Assembly: GCA_026182355.1 (NCBI GenBank)
Contig: JAPFBL010001929.1
Location: 2,224,001-2,288,000, forward strand
Source: Hermatobates lingyangjiaoensis
Taxonomy: Eukaryota > Arthropoda > Insecta > Hemiptera > Hermatobatidae
Length of the DNA stretch: 64,000 bases
Reading direction: 5' to 3'
This document shows positions 1 to 10,108 of the stretch, piece after piece. The position numbers were made by a program, and so were the translations under genes. Positions within the stretch are counted from its first letter, which is position 1; each line of letters opens with the position of its first letter. The notes beneath the pieces are model-generated. The model did not search any database, had not been told where the DNA came from, and saw only the letters and a list, made by a program, of their open reading frames with translations.

Positions 1-2
1 GC

Positions 3-506
3 CTATCCTACAGACGTCCTCCCAACCTTGGCAATTTTCTTTCGCACAGGAAGCTAACCTCCACGAGGGCAAACAGTTTGCCCTCTGGAGCGCAACTGTG
101 CGGACGTCGAGGTTGCCTCACGTGTCCCATTATAAATCCCCAACCACACTTCACAGCTCCCCCCCATAACACCCTCTATCCTGTTGCAACTGACTGCTCG
201 TGTACCTCCAAAAACTGTGTGTACCATTTGGAGTGTACCAAGTGTGATTCGTTCTACGTAGGCCAAGCATCCACCAAGCTTAGTCTCCGTATGAACAATC
301 ACAGAGCTTCAGTCAATAGTCGCTCCCATCTTCCCATTGCCATACATGCCAATAGCCACGGTCTCCCGTTTAATGAGTGCTACAGGTTACAGATTCTGCG
401 ACAAATACCCCCTGACAGCAAAGATCTCACACTACGAGCCTCCGAAGAAGCCCATATTTGGCTATTAAGTGCGCGTAGTGCACCTGGCCTCAATCTAAAG
501 CGATAA
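3..506 (+). CDS. Penelope-like element, C-terminal part with GIY-YIG endonuclease (5' end outside window)
   Basis: The frame is open from the window edge to a TAA at 504-506, giving 167 residues without a stop. A Cys-rich linker (GRRGCLTCPI, about residues 34-43) precedes NCVYHLECTKC and FYVGQ (about residues 71-88), the paired Y..GIY/YIG-like strands of a GIY-YIG nuclease. An Arg in LSLRMNNHR (about 96) and a Glu in the ASEEAHIW segment fit the catalytic Arg and metal-binding Glu. A terminal GLN-like segment (APGLNLKR) is usual at the PLE C-terminus. The upstream YRRPPNLGNFL fits the RT-EN linker of PLEs. In the family this domain nicks the target DNA for retrotransposition. The frame lies 5' of pLTR-B, so both belong to one element. 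Because the 5' part is missing, whether the whole ORF is intact cannot be judged. Confidence 0.88.
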   Translation, partial: LSYRRPPNLGNFLSHRKLTSTRANSLPSGAQLCGRRGCLTCPIINPQPHFTAPPHNTLYPVATDCSCTSKNCVYHLECTKCDSFYVGQASTKLSLRMNNHRASVNSRSHLPIAIHANSHGLPFNECYRLQILRQIPPDSKDLTLRASEEAHIWLLSARSAPGLNLKR

Positions 507-759
507 TGTCTAAAAGTTCCTTGCCTTTTCACATTTTTTATTAAATTATTTCATTTGTTATTATTATTTGTATTCTTAGTTTTATTTTATTTTATCATAG
601 CTTAGTCAGCACTTTTGTTTATGTATCAATTTCTCTGTATCAATTTCCCTTATTTTTTCAATTTTTTCTTTTTTTATATATTTATTGTTTTCATATTCCA
701 TTATTTTATTTTATAAATTATAAATTAATTATAAATTGATTCCTGTCTACCTTATTTTC
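507..759 (+). other. AT-rich 3' trailer of the first PLE
   Basis: T-rich sequence between the endonuclease stop codon and the more GC-rich start of pLTR-B near 765. I see no reading frame or other signal in it. Its position makes it the 3' untranslated region of the element. Confidence 0.5.
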
Positions 760-962
760 TGTGAACGGGCGCGCATGCGGCAACACTGTTGGTCTCCAAC
801 CGTCTCTGATCCAGTGCGCTTGGTTTCCCTCTCTTATCTCTCCTGAAGACGGTTCAAACCGAAAATTAGAGACTGTAAGTGTGTTCTTCTGATTTCTCTA
901 TGTTTCTTTGTTTATATTGAACTATATTTGTCCGTTTTGGATCGTATTTCCAACGAAAAAAA

Positions 963-996
<34 letters not shown>
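760..996 (+). repeat. PLE terminal repeat, family pLTR-B, ending in (TA)n
   Basis: This follows the PLE endonuclease ORF and ends in a (TA)n tract (966-996). Diagnostic words are 'ggcaacactg', 'gtgcgcttgg', 'gaccg..aaaattagagac' and 'ctgtaagtgtg'. Relatives in the window: 8690-8835 (-), 10740-10930 (+), 21280-21445 (+), 32825-33091 (-), 41880-41981 (-), 44270-44400 (-), 57999-58185 (-) and 58350-58550. Position after an EN ORF identifies it as the element's 3' terminal repeat. Confidence 0.75.
843..864 (+). other. Hammerhead-like core of pLTR-B
   Basis: CTGAAGA (843-849), one unpaired C, GGTT (851-854), CA, AACC (857-860), GAAA (861-864). The boxes and stem II resemble a hammerhead ribozyme, but the unpaired base after CTGAAGA is not canonical and no stem I is obvious. 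Activity is inference. Confidence 0.45.
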
Positions 997-999
<3 letters not shown>

Positions 1000-1090
1000 C
1001 AAACCACTATACGAAATGGAAAAAAAAGACTAAGATCTTTCAACCACAACAAACGGTCTTCGTCAGAGTTAAAAATCCAACTGTTGGGTT
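997..1090 (-). repeat. PLE terminal repeat, family pLTR-C, single copy
   Basis: Minus-strand copy beginning directly at the preceding (TA)n. Diagnostic words, read on the minus strand: 'ctctgacgaagaccg', 'acggttgaaagatctta', 'gtggtttgatcat'. The family is the most abundant one in the window (about 20 copies) and belongs to the PLE at 25005-27035. Confidence 0.7.
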
Positions 1091-1098
1091 TTTGATAT

Positions 1099-1293
1099 AA
1101 AGATTTCACATAAACTCGTGAAATAACAATCAATGATCAAACGGCAATAAGCAAATGAGAAACAAGACTAAGATCTTTCAACCGTAACAAGCGGTCTTCG
1201 TCAGAGTTACGGTTGAAATATCTTAGTCTTGTTTTCCCATTCCTTTTGTGGTTTGATCATTGATTGTTATTTCACGTGTTTATGTGAAATCTT

Positions 1294-1319
<26 letters not shown>
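1099..1319. repeat. Head-to-head inverted pair of pLTR-C with (TA)n
   Basis: The left arm (1099-1187, minus orientation) and right arm (1208-1295, plus orientation) are near-complementary and separated by about 20 bases holding the 'gtcttcgtcagagt' core. The right arm runs into (TA)n at 1294-1319. A transcript would fold into a hairpin of nearly 90 bp. Confidence 0.75.
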
Positions 1320-1324
<5 letters not shown>

Positions 1325-2004
1325 TAGATATAATTAGTATATGATGTTTATGTACTTATGTAGTTTATTAATTACTCATGTCCATAGACTTATTAATAAG
1401 ATTACTGATAGCAGTAAAAATGAGGAGGGGTTTGGATATTCCTGTAAAGGTGTTCATGTCAAAGAAAGCAGGCTCGTCTTAAACTTTTCTATCATAAGGA
1501 AAAGAAATCAGTACAAAGTTGTTCTGTTTTTTCCTTATTATGTTGTAATTTCCTTAACATATGCTCCTATGTAAGAGTATTTTTGGAATTCACAGCTTCC
1601 AGTCCTAACCACTAACCACTAACTTCAACAAGTTCTTACTGAATTGTTGGTTTTGCAAAAATACTAGCAAGGCACTCACAAGTCAGATTTACGAACACAG
1701 CAGGATGCCAATAGAATGTGATGAGAGAACAGGAGCAAATATGACACTGCCTTGAGGCAGAAGTAATGCCTGTCTCAAGGCAAGCATTTTCCCTGTGGAT
1801 ATATGTAATATCCACAGTATGTAATGTACTGTATGTAATATCCAGTGGTATCAAATCTTGGTAATATCAATAAGATATACATATTACACAAATACGTATA
1901 ATACATTACTGATAACCATGGAAAAGAAGACATATCCTTTTATTACATGAAAGTGTTCTCAACTATCATATTGAAAACATACACAGAAATGGGAACAAGT
2001 TCGC
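1320..2004. other. No gene seen; contains one copy of a 117-bp direct repeat
   Basis: AT-rich sequence without a convincing reading frame. A small imperfect hairpin occurs near 1747-1780 ('tgccttgag' and its complement). The 117-bp repeat at 1491-1607 is listed separately. Confidence 0.5.
1491..1607 (+). repeat. 117-bp direct repeat, copy 1
   Basis: Starts 'atcataagga', ends 'cagcttccagtccta'. It is identical base for base, by eye, to 2810-2926. The flanks of the two copies are unrelated. I do not recognise it as a known element end. Confidence 0.85.
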
Positions 2005-2460
2005 GACATTTGCATGTGCTCAATCCAGTTTGTGAGAGATTGCGCAATTTGGAGGGAAGCTCGGGCTGTCCATGCCCCACCTCTCGTCTCCCTTTATTTA
2101 ATCAGGTAATTAGTCCAGGGGACAAATATTAATACTTGTGCTGTTTTATTATTCCTCTCATGATGATTGGGAGGCCCAGCCCCTGTCTGCACATCACTAG
2201 TTTTCAAATGTTTTAACTCATAGTTACCACAAATAAACGCATCCATGAATGGCTACGATTAACGAATATATAATAAGGGGCTATCTGGAGGCTTGTCAGA
2301 GACAGTGGCGCGGCTCTGGACCAGACCAACAGAGAGGTGAATCCGGAAATCAGCACTAGGGGATTCATTTCACTGCCCCATTCCCACTTCATTACTGCTC
2401 CATTCTTATCGCATTCTGTCTTTGTTTCCGCATTAAGCACCAAACCCTTCTCCAAACACT
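2005..2460. promoter_or_regulatory. Candidate conserved non-coding island with POU, C/EBP and homeodomain words
   Basis: Base composition is more balanced than the surroundings and no repeat is recognised. It holds an octamer-like ATTTGCATGT (2008-2017), a palindromic C/EBP-type ATTGCGCAAT (2039-2048) and CAGGTAATTAG (2104-2113) within about 110 bp. A second part (2280-2460) is moderately GC-rich. Such clustering is seen in developmental enhancers, but this rests on words alone. Confidence 0.25.
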
Positions 2461-2809
2461 TCTGCTAATGATGTCCTTTATTAATTTTAATTTATTCGTG
2501 CGTTAGTTAATAGGTTTTTGAAATAAGCTATACTTTATCATTTCATTTGATAGTATTTGTCAGGATAAATAGAGACATCTCTCAACTTTCATTTATGTTG
2601 ATAAATACAACAAAGACAACTAGAACAATATAACTTGGTAACATCAAATCATTTTGGATATCAGTTTAGCTTTGTTCATCCACGCCTATAATGCTGATAT
2701 CAACATTCAAATACAATTGAAACAAATCAAATTAATCTCTAATTAATCAAATAGACCATTACCCATGACATTGGTATATTTAAAAAAATCTAGGGATATA
2801 TACAAAAAT

Positions 2810-2926
2810 ATCATAAGGAAAAGAAATCAGTACAAAGTTGTTCTGTTTTTTCCTTATTATGTTGTAATTTCCTTAACATATGCTCCTATGTAAGAGTATT
2901 TTTGGAATTCACAGCTTCCAGTCCTA
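2810..2926 (+). repeat. 117-bp direct repeat, copy 2
   Basis: Exact partner of 1491-1607, in the same orientation, 1319 bp downstream. No target-site duplication or terminal repeat is visible around it. Confidence 0.85.
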
Positions 2927-4060
2927 CATCTACATTCAAACATACCAGATGCTTTTTGTGATAAACTACAAGTAGTAGAAGTTTTGCAGTATTTATGATC
3001 TGAAGATGGTAATTGAGTATTTGCCTGATGTAATTTCTTGATTAGACAAGACATTATATTTCTATCTACTTTATTTTTATGTGATTATTATATATTCGTA
3101 ACTGTTAATAAAAGATTATATAATAAACATGCTCAGTATTCAACTATTTATTATTAGTCTGTTTATCCCATAGCATTTCTTTGTTATATTTCCAGCCGTT
3201 CTTTTAGTTTTAAAATGAAAAATTTACTGTCCTTAGGCATTAAGATATATCTTAGTTTAAGAAAAATGTTTAAACGGACAAGGAAAGCTCTTTATCTTAC
3301 CTTCTTATAAGTTATATTTCAAGGCAAAAAAAAACAATAATAGTCTGAAATATATATTCAACTGTTTCTAATACATCCTGAATTCCAATCTAAATCCATA
3401 TTTAAAATTCCTAAAAACCGGTAAATCACAATCGGGGAAAAATTGAAGAACTTGAATTGAAATGTGAGTTGATGTCTTTAGAAATATCAAACTCAACTAC
3501 AAATTGAATTCTTTTTCCACATCTGATTATTGCGTTTTATTGAAGTTTACTGCCCTTTTGCCATTTATAACCAGACTGATACCTTCCATTTTTTCAAATA
3601 TTTTCCAATTTACACTATCTAACCTATAAATTGACCAACACTTCAAAAGCATTAAAAATAAATAAATAACTTATAAATCATTTCGATTTCTCAATTTCAA
3701 AACACTCTAATTCTTCGACACAGAAGAAATCAAAAGAGCTTAAAACATTTTTAAGGAAAATGTGTAAACAGACATTACGCAGATGAATCCCTTATTTTTT
3801 TTTAATACTCTAGTGATTTCTTTGATTGCATTAATTATTATGAATTATTATATTTATTATGTTAGATCTTAACTGTTAAATAACTTATAAACTGTTAAAA
3901 CAAAATAAAATAAACTGTTAAAACTTAATTTTAAAGAGGAGTTAAAATGAGATTTATTCATGGTAATCGTCATTAAAAGTTGTAAAATAAAAAAAGAAGA
4001 AAAATAATATATATATCAATATTCCACAGTAATACACGCAAAATAAAAATGATCATCAAA
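2927..4060. other. No gene or clear repeat seen
   Basis: AT-rich sequence with short A and T runs and no reading frame of note. Nothing here matches the repeat families of the window. Confidence 0.5.
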
Positions 4061-4074
4061 ACCGTAGTAAGAAC

Positions 4075-4295
4075 ACAGAAAAAGACTAAGATCTTTCAAC
4101 CAAAGCACGCAGTTTTCGTCATTTTTCTGATTTCTTACGTTGGTTTAGACACTCATTTTCATTTCAATTGTTTCTTATGACATCTTCTTTTATATTCATA
4201 CAAGCATCGTCATCAGGTAAAAGTACTCTTCTGCAGTATCTGCTGTAAAACATTTCGACGCCTGTCGAAATATAGAAGTTAGTTTTGTATTCCTA
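4075..4295. repeat. Degenerate pLTR-C and pLTR-A pieces
   Basis: 4079-4180 is a decayed pLTR-C on the minus strand ('gactaagatctttcaacc'). 4205-4290 carries pLTR-A words ('tcgtcatcaggt' on minus, 'gtcgaaatatagaagttag' on plus), an inverted arrangement around 'cttctgcagtatctgctg'. Confidence 0.5.
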
Positions 4296-4323
4296 TGTTT
4301 ATGATTTTCTCTTTTCGTTATTG

Positions 4324-4577
4324 ATATATATATATATATATATATATATCAATGATCAAACCACAATAAAAAATGAAAAAACAGGACTAAGATCTTTCAA
4401 TCGTAACAATCGGTCTTCTTCGTCAGAGTCAATAACCGAACTGAAACACCTGAAACAACCTTTTGACTCTGACGAAGACCGCTTGTTACGGTTGAAAGAT
4501 CTTAGTATTGTTTTCTCATTTCTTATTGTGGTTGTATCATTAATTGTTATTTGACGTGTTTATGTGAAATCTTTTTA
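4324..4577. repeat. (TA)n plus head-to-head inverted pair of pLTR-C
   Basis: (TA)n at 4324-4349, then a minus copy (4349-4432) and a plus copy (4461-4577) of pLTR-C, with 28 bases between. Both copies show the CTGACGA-A-GACCG..CGGTT-GAAA core, best preserved in the right arm. Confidence 0.75.
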
Positions 4578-4611
4578 TAAATACATATAAATACAAAATG
4601 TCACAACAACA

Positions 4612-4790
4612 CGTGATATTAATATTCAGGTAACTCACCACAAATGATTGAAGAGAATCACTCTGAGGCCTTTCGTTTTCACGTCATCAGAGAGCAAGTG
4701 AATACAAGTTGTTAACAGGTTATGGATTGTGATTTAAAGTAGGATGAAGATTGATATCATTGACAGCATTTTCCCCTATTATATTAGAAA
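4612..4790 (-). repeat. PLE terminal repeat, family pLTR-H
   Basis: The minus strand reads CTGATGA-C-GT..AC-GAAAGGCC (4671-4690), then 'gtggtgagtta'. Relatives are at 36394-36470 and 63930-64000. The 36.4-kb copy is directly 3' of a PLE endonuclease, which assigns the family. Confidence 0.6.
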
Positions 4791-4844
4791 TAGTATAGCT
4801 TTGTTTAACGTTTCCTTCTAATTGATTAATTCATTACTGTTTTG

Positions 4845-4847
<3 letters not shown>

Positions 4848-4879
<32 letters not shown>

Positions 4880-5336
4880 CAGATTCAATAATATATCGAC
4901 CGTTTGATAGAGTAGGTGTGTTCTCTAATCGGGTTTCGGTCAATTTTCCAGGATAAAAAATCAAACTCTCGTTGCCAACGTTTCGGTTTTATTTAAAACC
5001 TTTTTCATAGGCCTACAAACAAAGGATAATAAGAAATCACATATCAACATCAAACATATACACAATATGAAAATGGATTGTTACAAGTTATGAATATTAC
5101 AAGCAGAAATATTTCAGAGATACTAGCTTGTAATATTCATAACTTGTAACAATCCATTTTCATATTGTGTATATGTTTGATGTTGATATGTGATTTCTTA
5201 TTATCCTTTGTTTGTAGGCCTATGAAAAAGGTTTTAAATAAAACCGAAACGTTGGCAACGAGAGTTTGATTTTATATCCTGGAAAATTGACCGAACCCCG
5301 ATTAGAGAACACACCTATATATATATATATATATAT
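4848..5336. repeat. pLTR-D palindrome between two (TA)n tracts
   Basis: (TA)n (4848-4878) and 'agattcaataatatatcgac' lead into a near-perfect inverted repeat with arms 4914-5104 and 5126-5316, a 21-nt loop, and (TA)n (5316-5336) on the far side. Each arm carries GGTTTT..AAAACC-GAAACGTTGGCAACG, and the outer end is 'aggtgtgttctctaatcgg'. Arms of about 190 bp this similar imply recent formation. Confidence 0.85.
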
Positions 5337-5900
5337 TAGTATAAGTTGGCAGCAGATTCTCATTTAAACATATTTGATTGAAATACGACAGCTTTCGCAT
5401 TCACGACTTTAATACTCGTCCTTTCCAGTCTCCTGACTATTTCTCTTTGAGTGGAGGGAAGTTTCCACAAAAGTTGTCCTAATGACATGTTATAACACTT
5501 TAGGCACTCGGTCACTGTTTAAAAACACTTTAGTAAAAATGTTGTATTGATATAAAAATTACTAACTAGCTTTCGATTTTTCTAAATCATCATCAGGATG
5601 ATATTATAATATCGTATAATCAGGATATAGTAACAATAAACTAAGTTACAATAACAATTACAGTGATAATAATATTAATAATAACTACGGCACAGTAAAG
5701 TTAACAATTCGAAAGTCCCGCTGAGGTTGAGGTTGCAAAACTGTTACTCAGCTAATCCAAGCCCAATCAATCGTTGGTCTCCTTTATTATTTTAAAGGCA
5801 CTGTCGAAGGTTTTGCACCTGGGAATAATGCAGTTAACAATTTGCCGTTTTACTTCAATCAGATATGTTTTAATGAGACTCTGCTGCTAACTTATACTAT
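5337..5900. mobile_element. Non-autonomous element with about 45-bp terminal inverted repeats, embedded in (TA)n
   Basis: The left end 'agtataagttggcagcaga' and the right end (minus strand) 'agtataagttagcagcaga' continue as similar sequence for about 45 bp (5337-5388 against 5856-5900). Both ends touch (TA)n tracts (5316-5336 and 5901-5919). There is no reading frame. The interior holds a hammerhead-like core (5571-5596), so this may be a PLE-derived inverted pair rather than a cut-and-paste transposon; both readings remain open. Confidence 0.6.
5571..5596 (-). other. Hammerhead-like core in the 5337-5900 element
   Basis: Minus strand: CTGATGA, unpaired T, GATTT, loop AGAA, AAATC, GAAA. This is a perfect 5-bp stem with a tetraloop between the two invariant boxes. 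Confidence 0.45.
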
Positions 5901-6399
5901 TATATATATATATATATATTAGTATAAGTATATGTATATACTAAATATATACAACTATATATATAATTTCGATTGACTTGTTCAAGCTTACCAGGCAGGT
6001 GAAATCTTATAGGTCCTGTGTATAAGTACCCTTCTTGTTCCTTACTTGACGTAAAAGTGTAAATCTTTCTACGTCAAATATAATGAATGGCATATAAAAA
6101 ACATTTTATAAGAATAAACTATATTGAAGCTGAGAGCACATATATATATTTATAACAATTTACTGTTATTTAAAGAAGATGAAGAGATAACTTTATGGAG
6201 AAATAAAATGAAATATTCATGAAGACGTACTGAGAACTAAAAAAAATTTTATCTGAATGGTGTTTCTATTGAATTTTGAAAAGTGAATTACCTGGTGAAT
6301 ATTTGGCATGTGGTGTTGGACTAATAAAGGCTGAGTTTTGCGGGGAGGGCTTTTGTAAGAATGTAGAAATTGGACTAATTAGAGGCGGGTAGGGTAGGC

Positions 6400-6680
6400 C
6401 TGAAGAGAGTGGCGAGGAAGGCAATTGGGTTAGAACCTAACTCGCTTTGCCAGGTCCTTTTAGCCTGCATTAGGGAAGCCAACCAAAGTCTTGGTGTGTC
6501 TACTAACATTGTTTCCTACCTTCTAATTGCAACCAATCAAGTGGCCCTGCAACACAAACCTCTTTCAGTTCTAAAACAACGGAGACGTTTTAAACGGGAC
6601 TTGAACATCAATAGGCAGAATACCTACCTTCCTGGTAGATACTTTAGAAGTTGGTGGAACAATTGACAACAGGCTGCAAA
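6400..6680. other. Single-copy, less AT-rich island
   Basis: A short open frame (6409-6666, plus, 85 codons) has no recognisable domain. The sequence contains 'ctaattgcaaccaatcaa' (6521-6540), combining homeodomain- and CCAAT-like words. It could be a conserved non-coding element; coding use is not supported. Confidence 0.2.
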
Positions 6681-7360
6681 AGTTGCCAAGCGTGTTAAGT
6701 ACATTCGCACGAACTGTATTGTGAATAGATGTCAAAAATCATAAAGACAAGATAATTTATTACAATTTAAGATACATAAAGTTCATCGTATAATCATCCT
6801 AAAATTAAACAAAAATTTCACATTTCATTTTTGTTGAACCCTTATACATATAAACTGAAAATCGCCTTCTCATGATGACACTTCCATACAGACAAGGATC
6901 ACTTACATGACCGAAACATTGAAAGTGACTTATAGTATTTTTTTTTTCATTCGAGTTTCTACCTATTTTTCATAAGTATTACATCGATATTTAAATTTCA
7001 TATTATTAGACTACGTTTACAGATAATCTACACGCAGTATGTAACTGACTAGCTTACACTTACTAGGTCTACATTCAAAGGACTACCACAGGAACCTAAA
7101 GGATTCGGTCGTCCCATCCGAAGGAGAAGTGCCTTATAACCTGGGCTGGGCCTCACCCGAGGGTGAGTACCAGTTTTCAAAAACATACGAAGTATCTAAC
7201 TAAATATCTACAAGAACATCAAAATTATGCAAACACATGCATTAAATTTGAAAGCGTGATAAGGTGTTTATCGAAGCTAAAATCACCAAGAACCCGCAAT
7301 ACCTGTGTGTATTCAGCAATCAAAAAAGATATGAGTTTATTTAAATATTGATTTGTTATG

Positions 7361-7563
7361 CAATCGGAGTTCAGTAAAATTTCCAGGGTCAAAAATCATA
7401 CTCTCGTTGCGAACGTTTCGGTTTTTATTTAAAACCTTTTTTGGCCTAATTTTTTTTGTAAGCCTATGAAGAAGGTTCTGAATAAAAACCGAAACGTTGA
7501 CAACTTGAGTTTGATTTTTTTTTATCATAAAAAATTTACCAAATCCTGATTACATTATACACC
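7361..7563. repeat. Head-to-head inverted pair of degenerate pLTR-D
   Basis: Minus copy 7361-7446 and plus copy 7460-7563. Both show the AACCGAAACGTTG word (mutated 'gaacgtttcgg' on the left) and the outer 'ccaaatcctgattac' end. More diverged than the copies at 4914 and 60363, so older. Confidence 0.65.
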
Positions 7564-8480
7564 TATTCTATCAAACGACTGATATATATTATTGAATTTG
7601 TTTAATATATAGATATTTATATCTATCCAATTACTGGGTATTCTTATGAAGAAGTACGTAGAGAAAGAATTTACATAATTTCTTCAATATTTTAGCGTAT
7701 GATATCATCAGGTGAGAAGTGTTCGACTAGCTGTCACATTTGTCCTCTCATGACAACGAGTGTCGAAAAATTGAAGTAAGTTATGCCAGTTTTTTTGTAT
7801 GTGTTTCTGTTTAAGTGTTTTAATCTGTAATTTCGTTACTCGTTACTGTGGTTGTTAATCCAACCAATGTTATCTGATAAGCCTATAAAAATGCATACTT
7901 ATATGAGTTTAGGATTTAAATGAATGACTTAGCTTTCATTTAAAACAAAGATTGCAGAATTAATCTTTCCTTAATAAAAAAAAACTGTTAAAAGATTTCA
8001 TATATATTTACATAGATAATTGGCGATGTTATGAGACAAAGGAGAGAGAGGTGGGTATAGGAGTGAGAGAGAGTGTAAATACGGAAGAAAACAGAAGAAG
8101 AAAAGCTATTTGTTGAGAGAAATATCGCAGATACCCTAAAGGCATCTGTGAACTGATATCAGTAAAAATGCCAGCATTCCTTCTCTTGGTAACAACAGGC
8201 TTTGCTGAGTCAAACCTCAAGCACTTAATGCTTTTTGGTCCACGCTATAAACTTGTCTCATTTCTCGCTTGGTCCAAGCTTTCCTTCCCCTTCAATTCTT
8301 ATGTCCTCAATAAAGCCTCACTGTCTATCTTTTACACATAGACATAAAACACAAATGAGCTAAACACTTACGCACATAAATAAATATATATATAAATATT
8401 TGTAGAATATATATTAGTCACATTTATTAATATTTTACTGTAGTTAAAAGTTGATATTAGATAATGTTTAATATAATATA

Positions 8481-8485
<5 letters not shown>

Positions 8486-8518
<33 letters not shown>

Positions 8519-8658
8519 ACAGATTCAATAATATATCGACCGTTAGATAGAATAGGTGTGTTCTCTAATCGGGGTTCGGTCAATTTTCCAGGATAAAAAA
8601 TTGACCGAACCCCGATTACAGAACACATCTACTATATATATATATATATATATATATA
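8486..8658. repeat. Truncated pLTR-D palindrome between (TA)n tracts
   Basis: (TA)n 8486-8514, then arms 8554-8586 and 8598-8630 formed only by the outermost 33 bp of pLTR-D, then (TA)n 8633-8658. The left side keeps the same 'agattcaataatatatcgac' lead-in as at 4879. Confidence 0.75.
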
Positions 8659-8659
8659 G

Positions 8660-8833
8660 TTCAATCTACATAAAGAAACATAGAGAAATTAAAAGCACAC
8701 ATTTACAGTCTCTATTTTTCGGTTTGAACCGTCTTCAGAAGAGATAAGAGAGAGAAAACAAGCGCTTCTAACTTGTTTGTGTTTCTTTATGTACTTTGAA
8801 TTATATTTGTCCGTTTCGGATCGTATTTTTATC

Positions 8834-8896
<63 letters not shown>

Positions 8897-8897
8897 A
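8660..8897. repeat. pLTR-B copy and compound (TA)n(GT)n
   Basis: Minus-strand core at 8717-8738 (CTGAAGACGG..CCGAAA), but the flanks 'gttcaatctacataaagaaa' and 'tttctttatgtactttgaa' are themselves inverted, so this too is an inverted pair. (TA)n at 8836-8871 passes into (GT)n at 8871-8897. Confidence 0.65.
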
Positions 8898-9060
8898 GAT
8901 TGAATTTACGGCCTATTGTTTTTTTAATTAATTTCTTGTTTAACTTTTCCAAATCCCTTAAGAGTCTTTTAAATTCATCAGGAACTAGGTACATCAACTC
9001 ACCATACATTTTGTTTTCAATGCTTTTATTTCTTCCGACGTTTTGGTCGTCTTCGACCAT
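8898..9060 (-). pseudogene. PLE ORF N-terminal stub
   Basis: Reads from ATG at 9060 down: MVEDDQNVGRN, then YGELMYLVPDEFKRLLRDLE, KLNKKLIKK and GRKFNLT, where coding similarity stops at the (GT)n tract. The same motif series occurs at 9231, 36292, 60015 and 60899, and K-rich helices followed by KFN.TC fit the N-terminal region that precedes the RT in PLEs. This is a truncated remnant, not a functional gene. Confidence 0.65.
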
Positions 9061-9224
9061 CGTGTGAAACGTATATACAATATTTTAAAAACTATCGAAC
9101 ATTTTTTAAACACTTAAATACAACACTCAACGTTTATAATAAACTACTAAATATAATGTAAACATATTTAAGTGTTTAAAAAATGTTCAATAGTTGTTAA
9201 GATATCGTATATACGTTTTACACC

Positions 9225-9249
9225 CTGAAGATGGTCGAAGACGACGAAA
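9225..9249 (+). other. Hammerhead-like core overlapping a PLE start codon
   Basis: CTGAAGA (9225-9231), T, G, GTCG (9234-9237), AAGA, CGAC (9242-9245), GAAA (9246-9249). The ATG of the stub ORF is 9231-9233, so the ORF reads through stem II. The minus-strand partner at 9040-9060 keeps stem and ATG. Confidence 0.45.
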
Positions 9250-9377
9250 ACGTCGGAAGAAATGAAAGCATTGAAAACAAAACGTATGGTGAGTTGATAT
9301 ACCTAGTTCCTGGTGAATTTAAAAGACTCTTAAGGGATTTGGAAAAGTTATCCAAGAAATTAATTAAAAACCAATAG
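9231..9377 (+). pseudogene. PLE ORF N-terminal stub, inverted partner
   Basis: 48 codons from ATG 9231 to TAG 9375-9377: MVEDDENVGRN, YGELIYLVPGEFKRLLRDLE, KLSKKLIKN. A one-base shift near 9372 breaks the frame; after it 'GRKFNLT'-like coding can still be followed in another frame. It is the mirror copy of 8898-9060. Confidence 0.65.
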
Positions 9378-9459
9378 GCCGTAAATTCAATCTCACATGA
9401 ATTAAGAAAGGACTGTTCCCTAAATATTCGAATTTCATATTAATATATATATATATATT

Positions 9460-10019
9460 AAGTATAAAACCACCATTTTTGACAGTATTAGTCTCACTTC
9501 AAAGAAATAGAACTATTGTTATTAGAGTTCAAATAACTTAAAAATTTAACAGAATTGTTAAACAACTTACGACAACAACATACGAGGAAAAACGAATATG
9601 GACAGGAATTAGTTTTTTAAGGAGATAATAAATAATTCAACAATGAAGCAGGAAGAGAAAATATTCTGTTGTTTGAACTTAATTATTTAATAATAATTTT
9701 CCAAAAAAGAAATTACATTAATTTAAAAGTAATGTTAACAAATACTTGATGAACTTGACAGTTTTGCAATATGAAGAAACCATTCTCTCAAGGAAAGTAA
9801 CTAATGGAAAATACATTTCGAAAGTAGAAGAGAAGAAATTGAAACGCCCATGCCTTTTCCTGTAATGCACACTCTCTAAAATTTCATTCTCAGTTCCCTT
9901 GAATATGACACAAGCAGAATATCAAATCAAATGCGACATAAAAAAAAATTGCATTTCCACACAACGTAACTACTTTTCTTCAGAGGAAGTTTGTAAATAA
10001 ATGTTTCAGTCAACAAACA
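9460..10019. other. No gene or repeat recognised
   Basis: AT-rich sequence without a supported reading frame. It separates the PLE hairpin unit from the next microsatellite. Confidence 0.45.
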
Positions 10020-10073
10020 ACACACACACACATACACACACGCACACACACGCACACACACACACACATACAC

Positions 10074-10108
<35 letters not shown>

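Larger units (their letters stand above)
8898..9459. mobile_element. Head-to-head PLE 5'-end hairpin unit
   Basis: Arms about 8898-9120 (minus) and 9165-9410 (plus) enclose a loop of about 44 nt. Each arm runs outward from an AT-rich leader ('aacattttttaaacactta') through the hammerhead-like core and the ORF start, to the same truncation region. The outer sides are (TA)n(GT)n at 8836-8897 and (TA)n at 9441-9459. Confidence 0.7.

Noticed and set aside
54..302. An 82-codon minus-strand frame
   Set aside because: Shadow of the GIY-YIG coding frame on plus.
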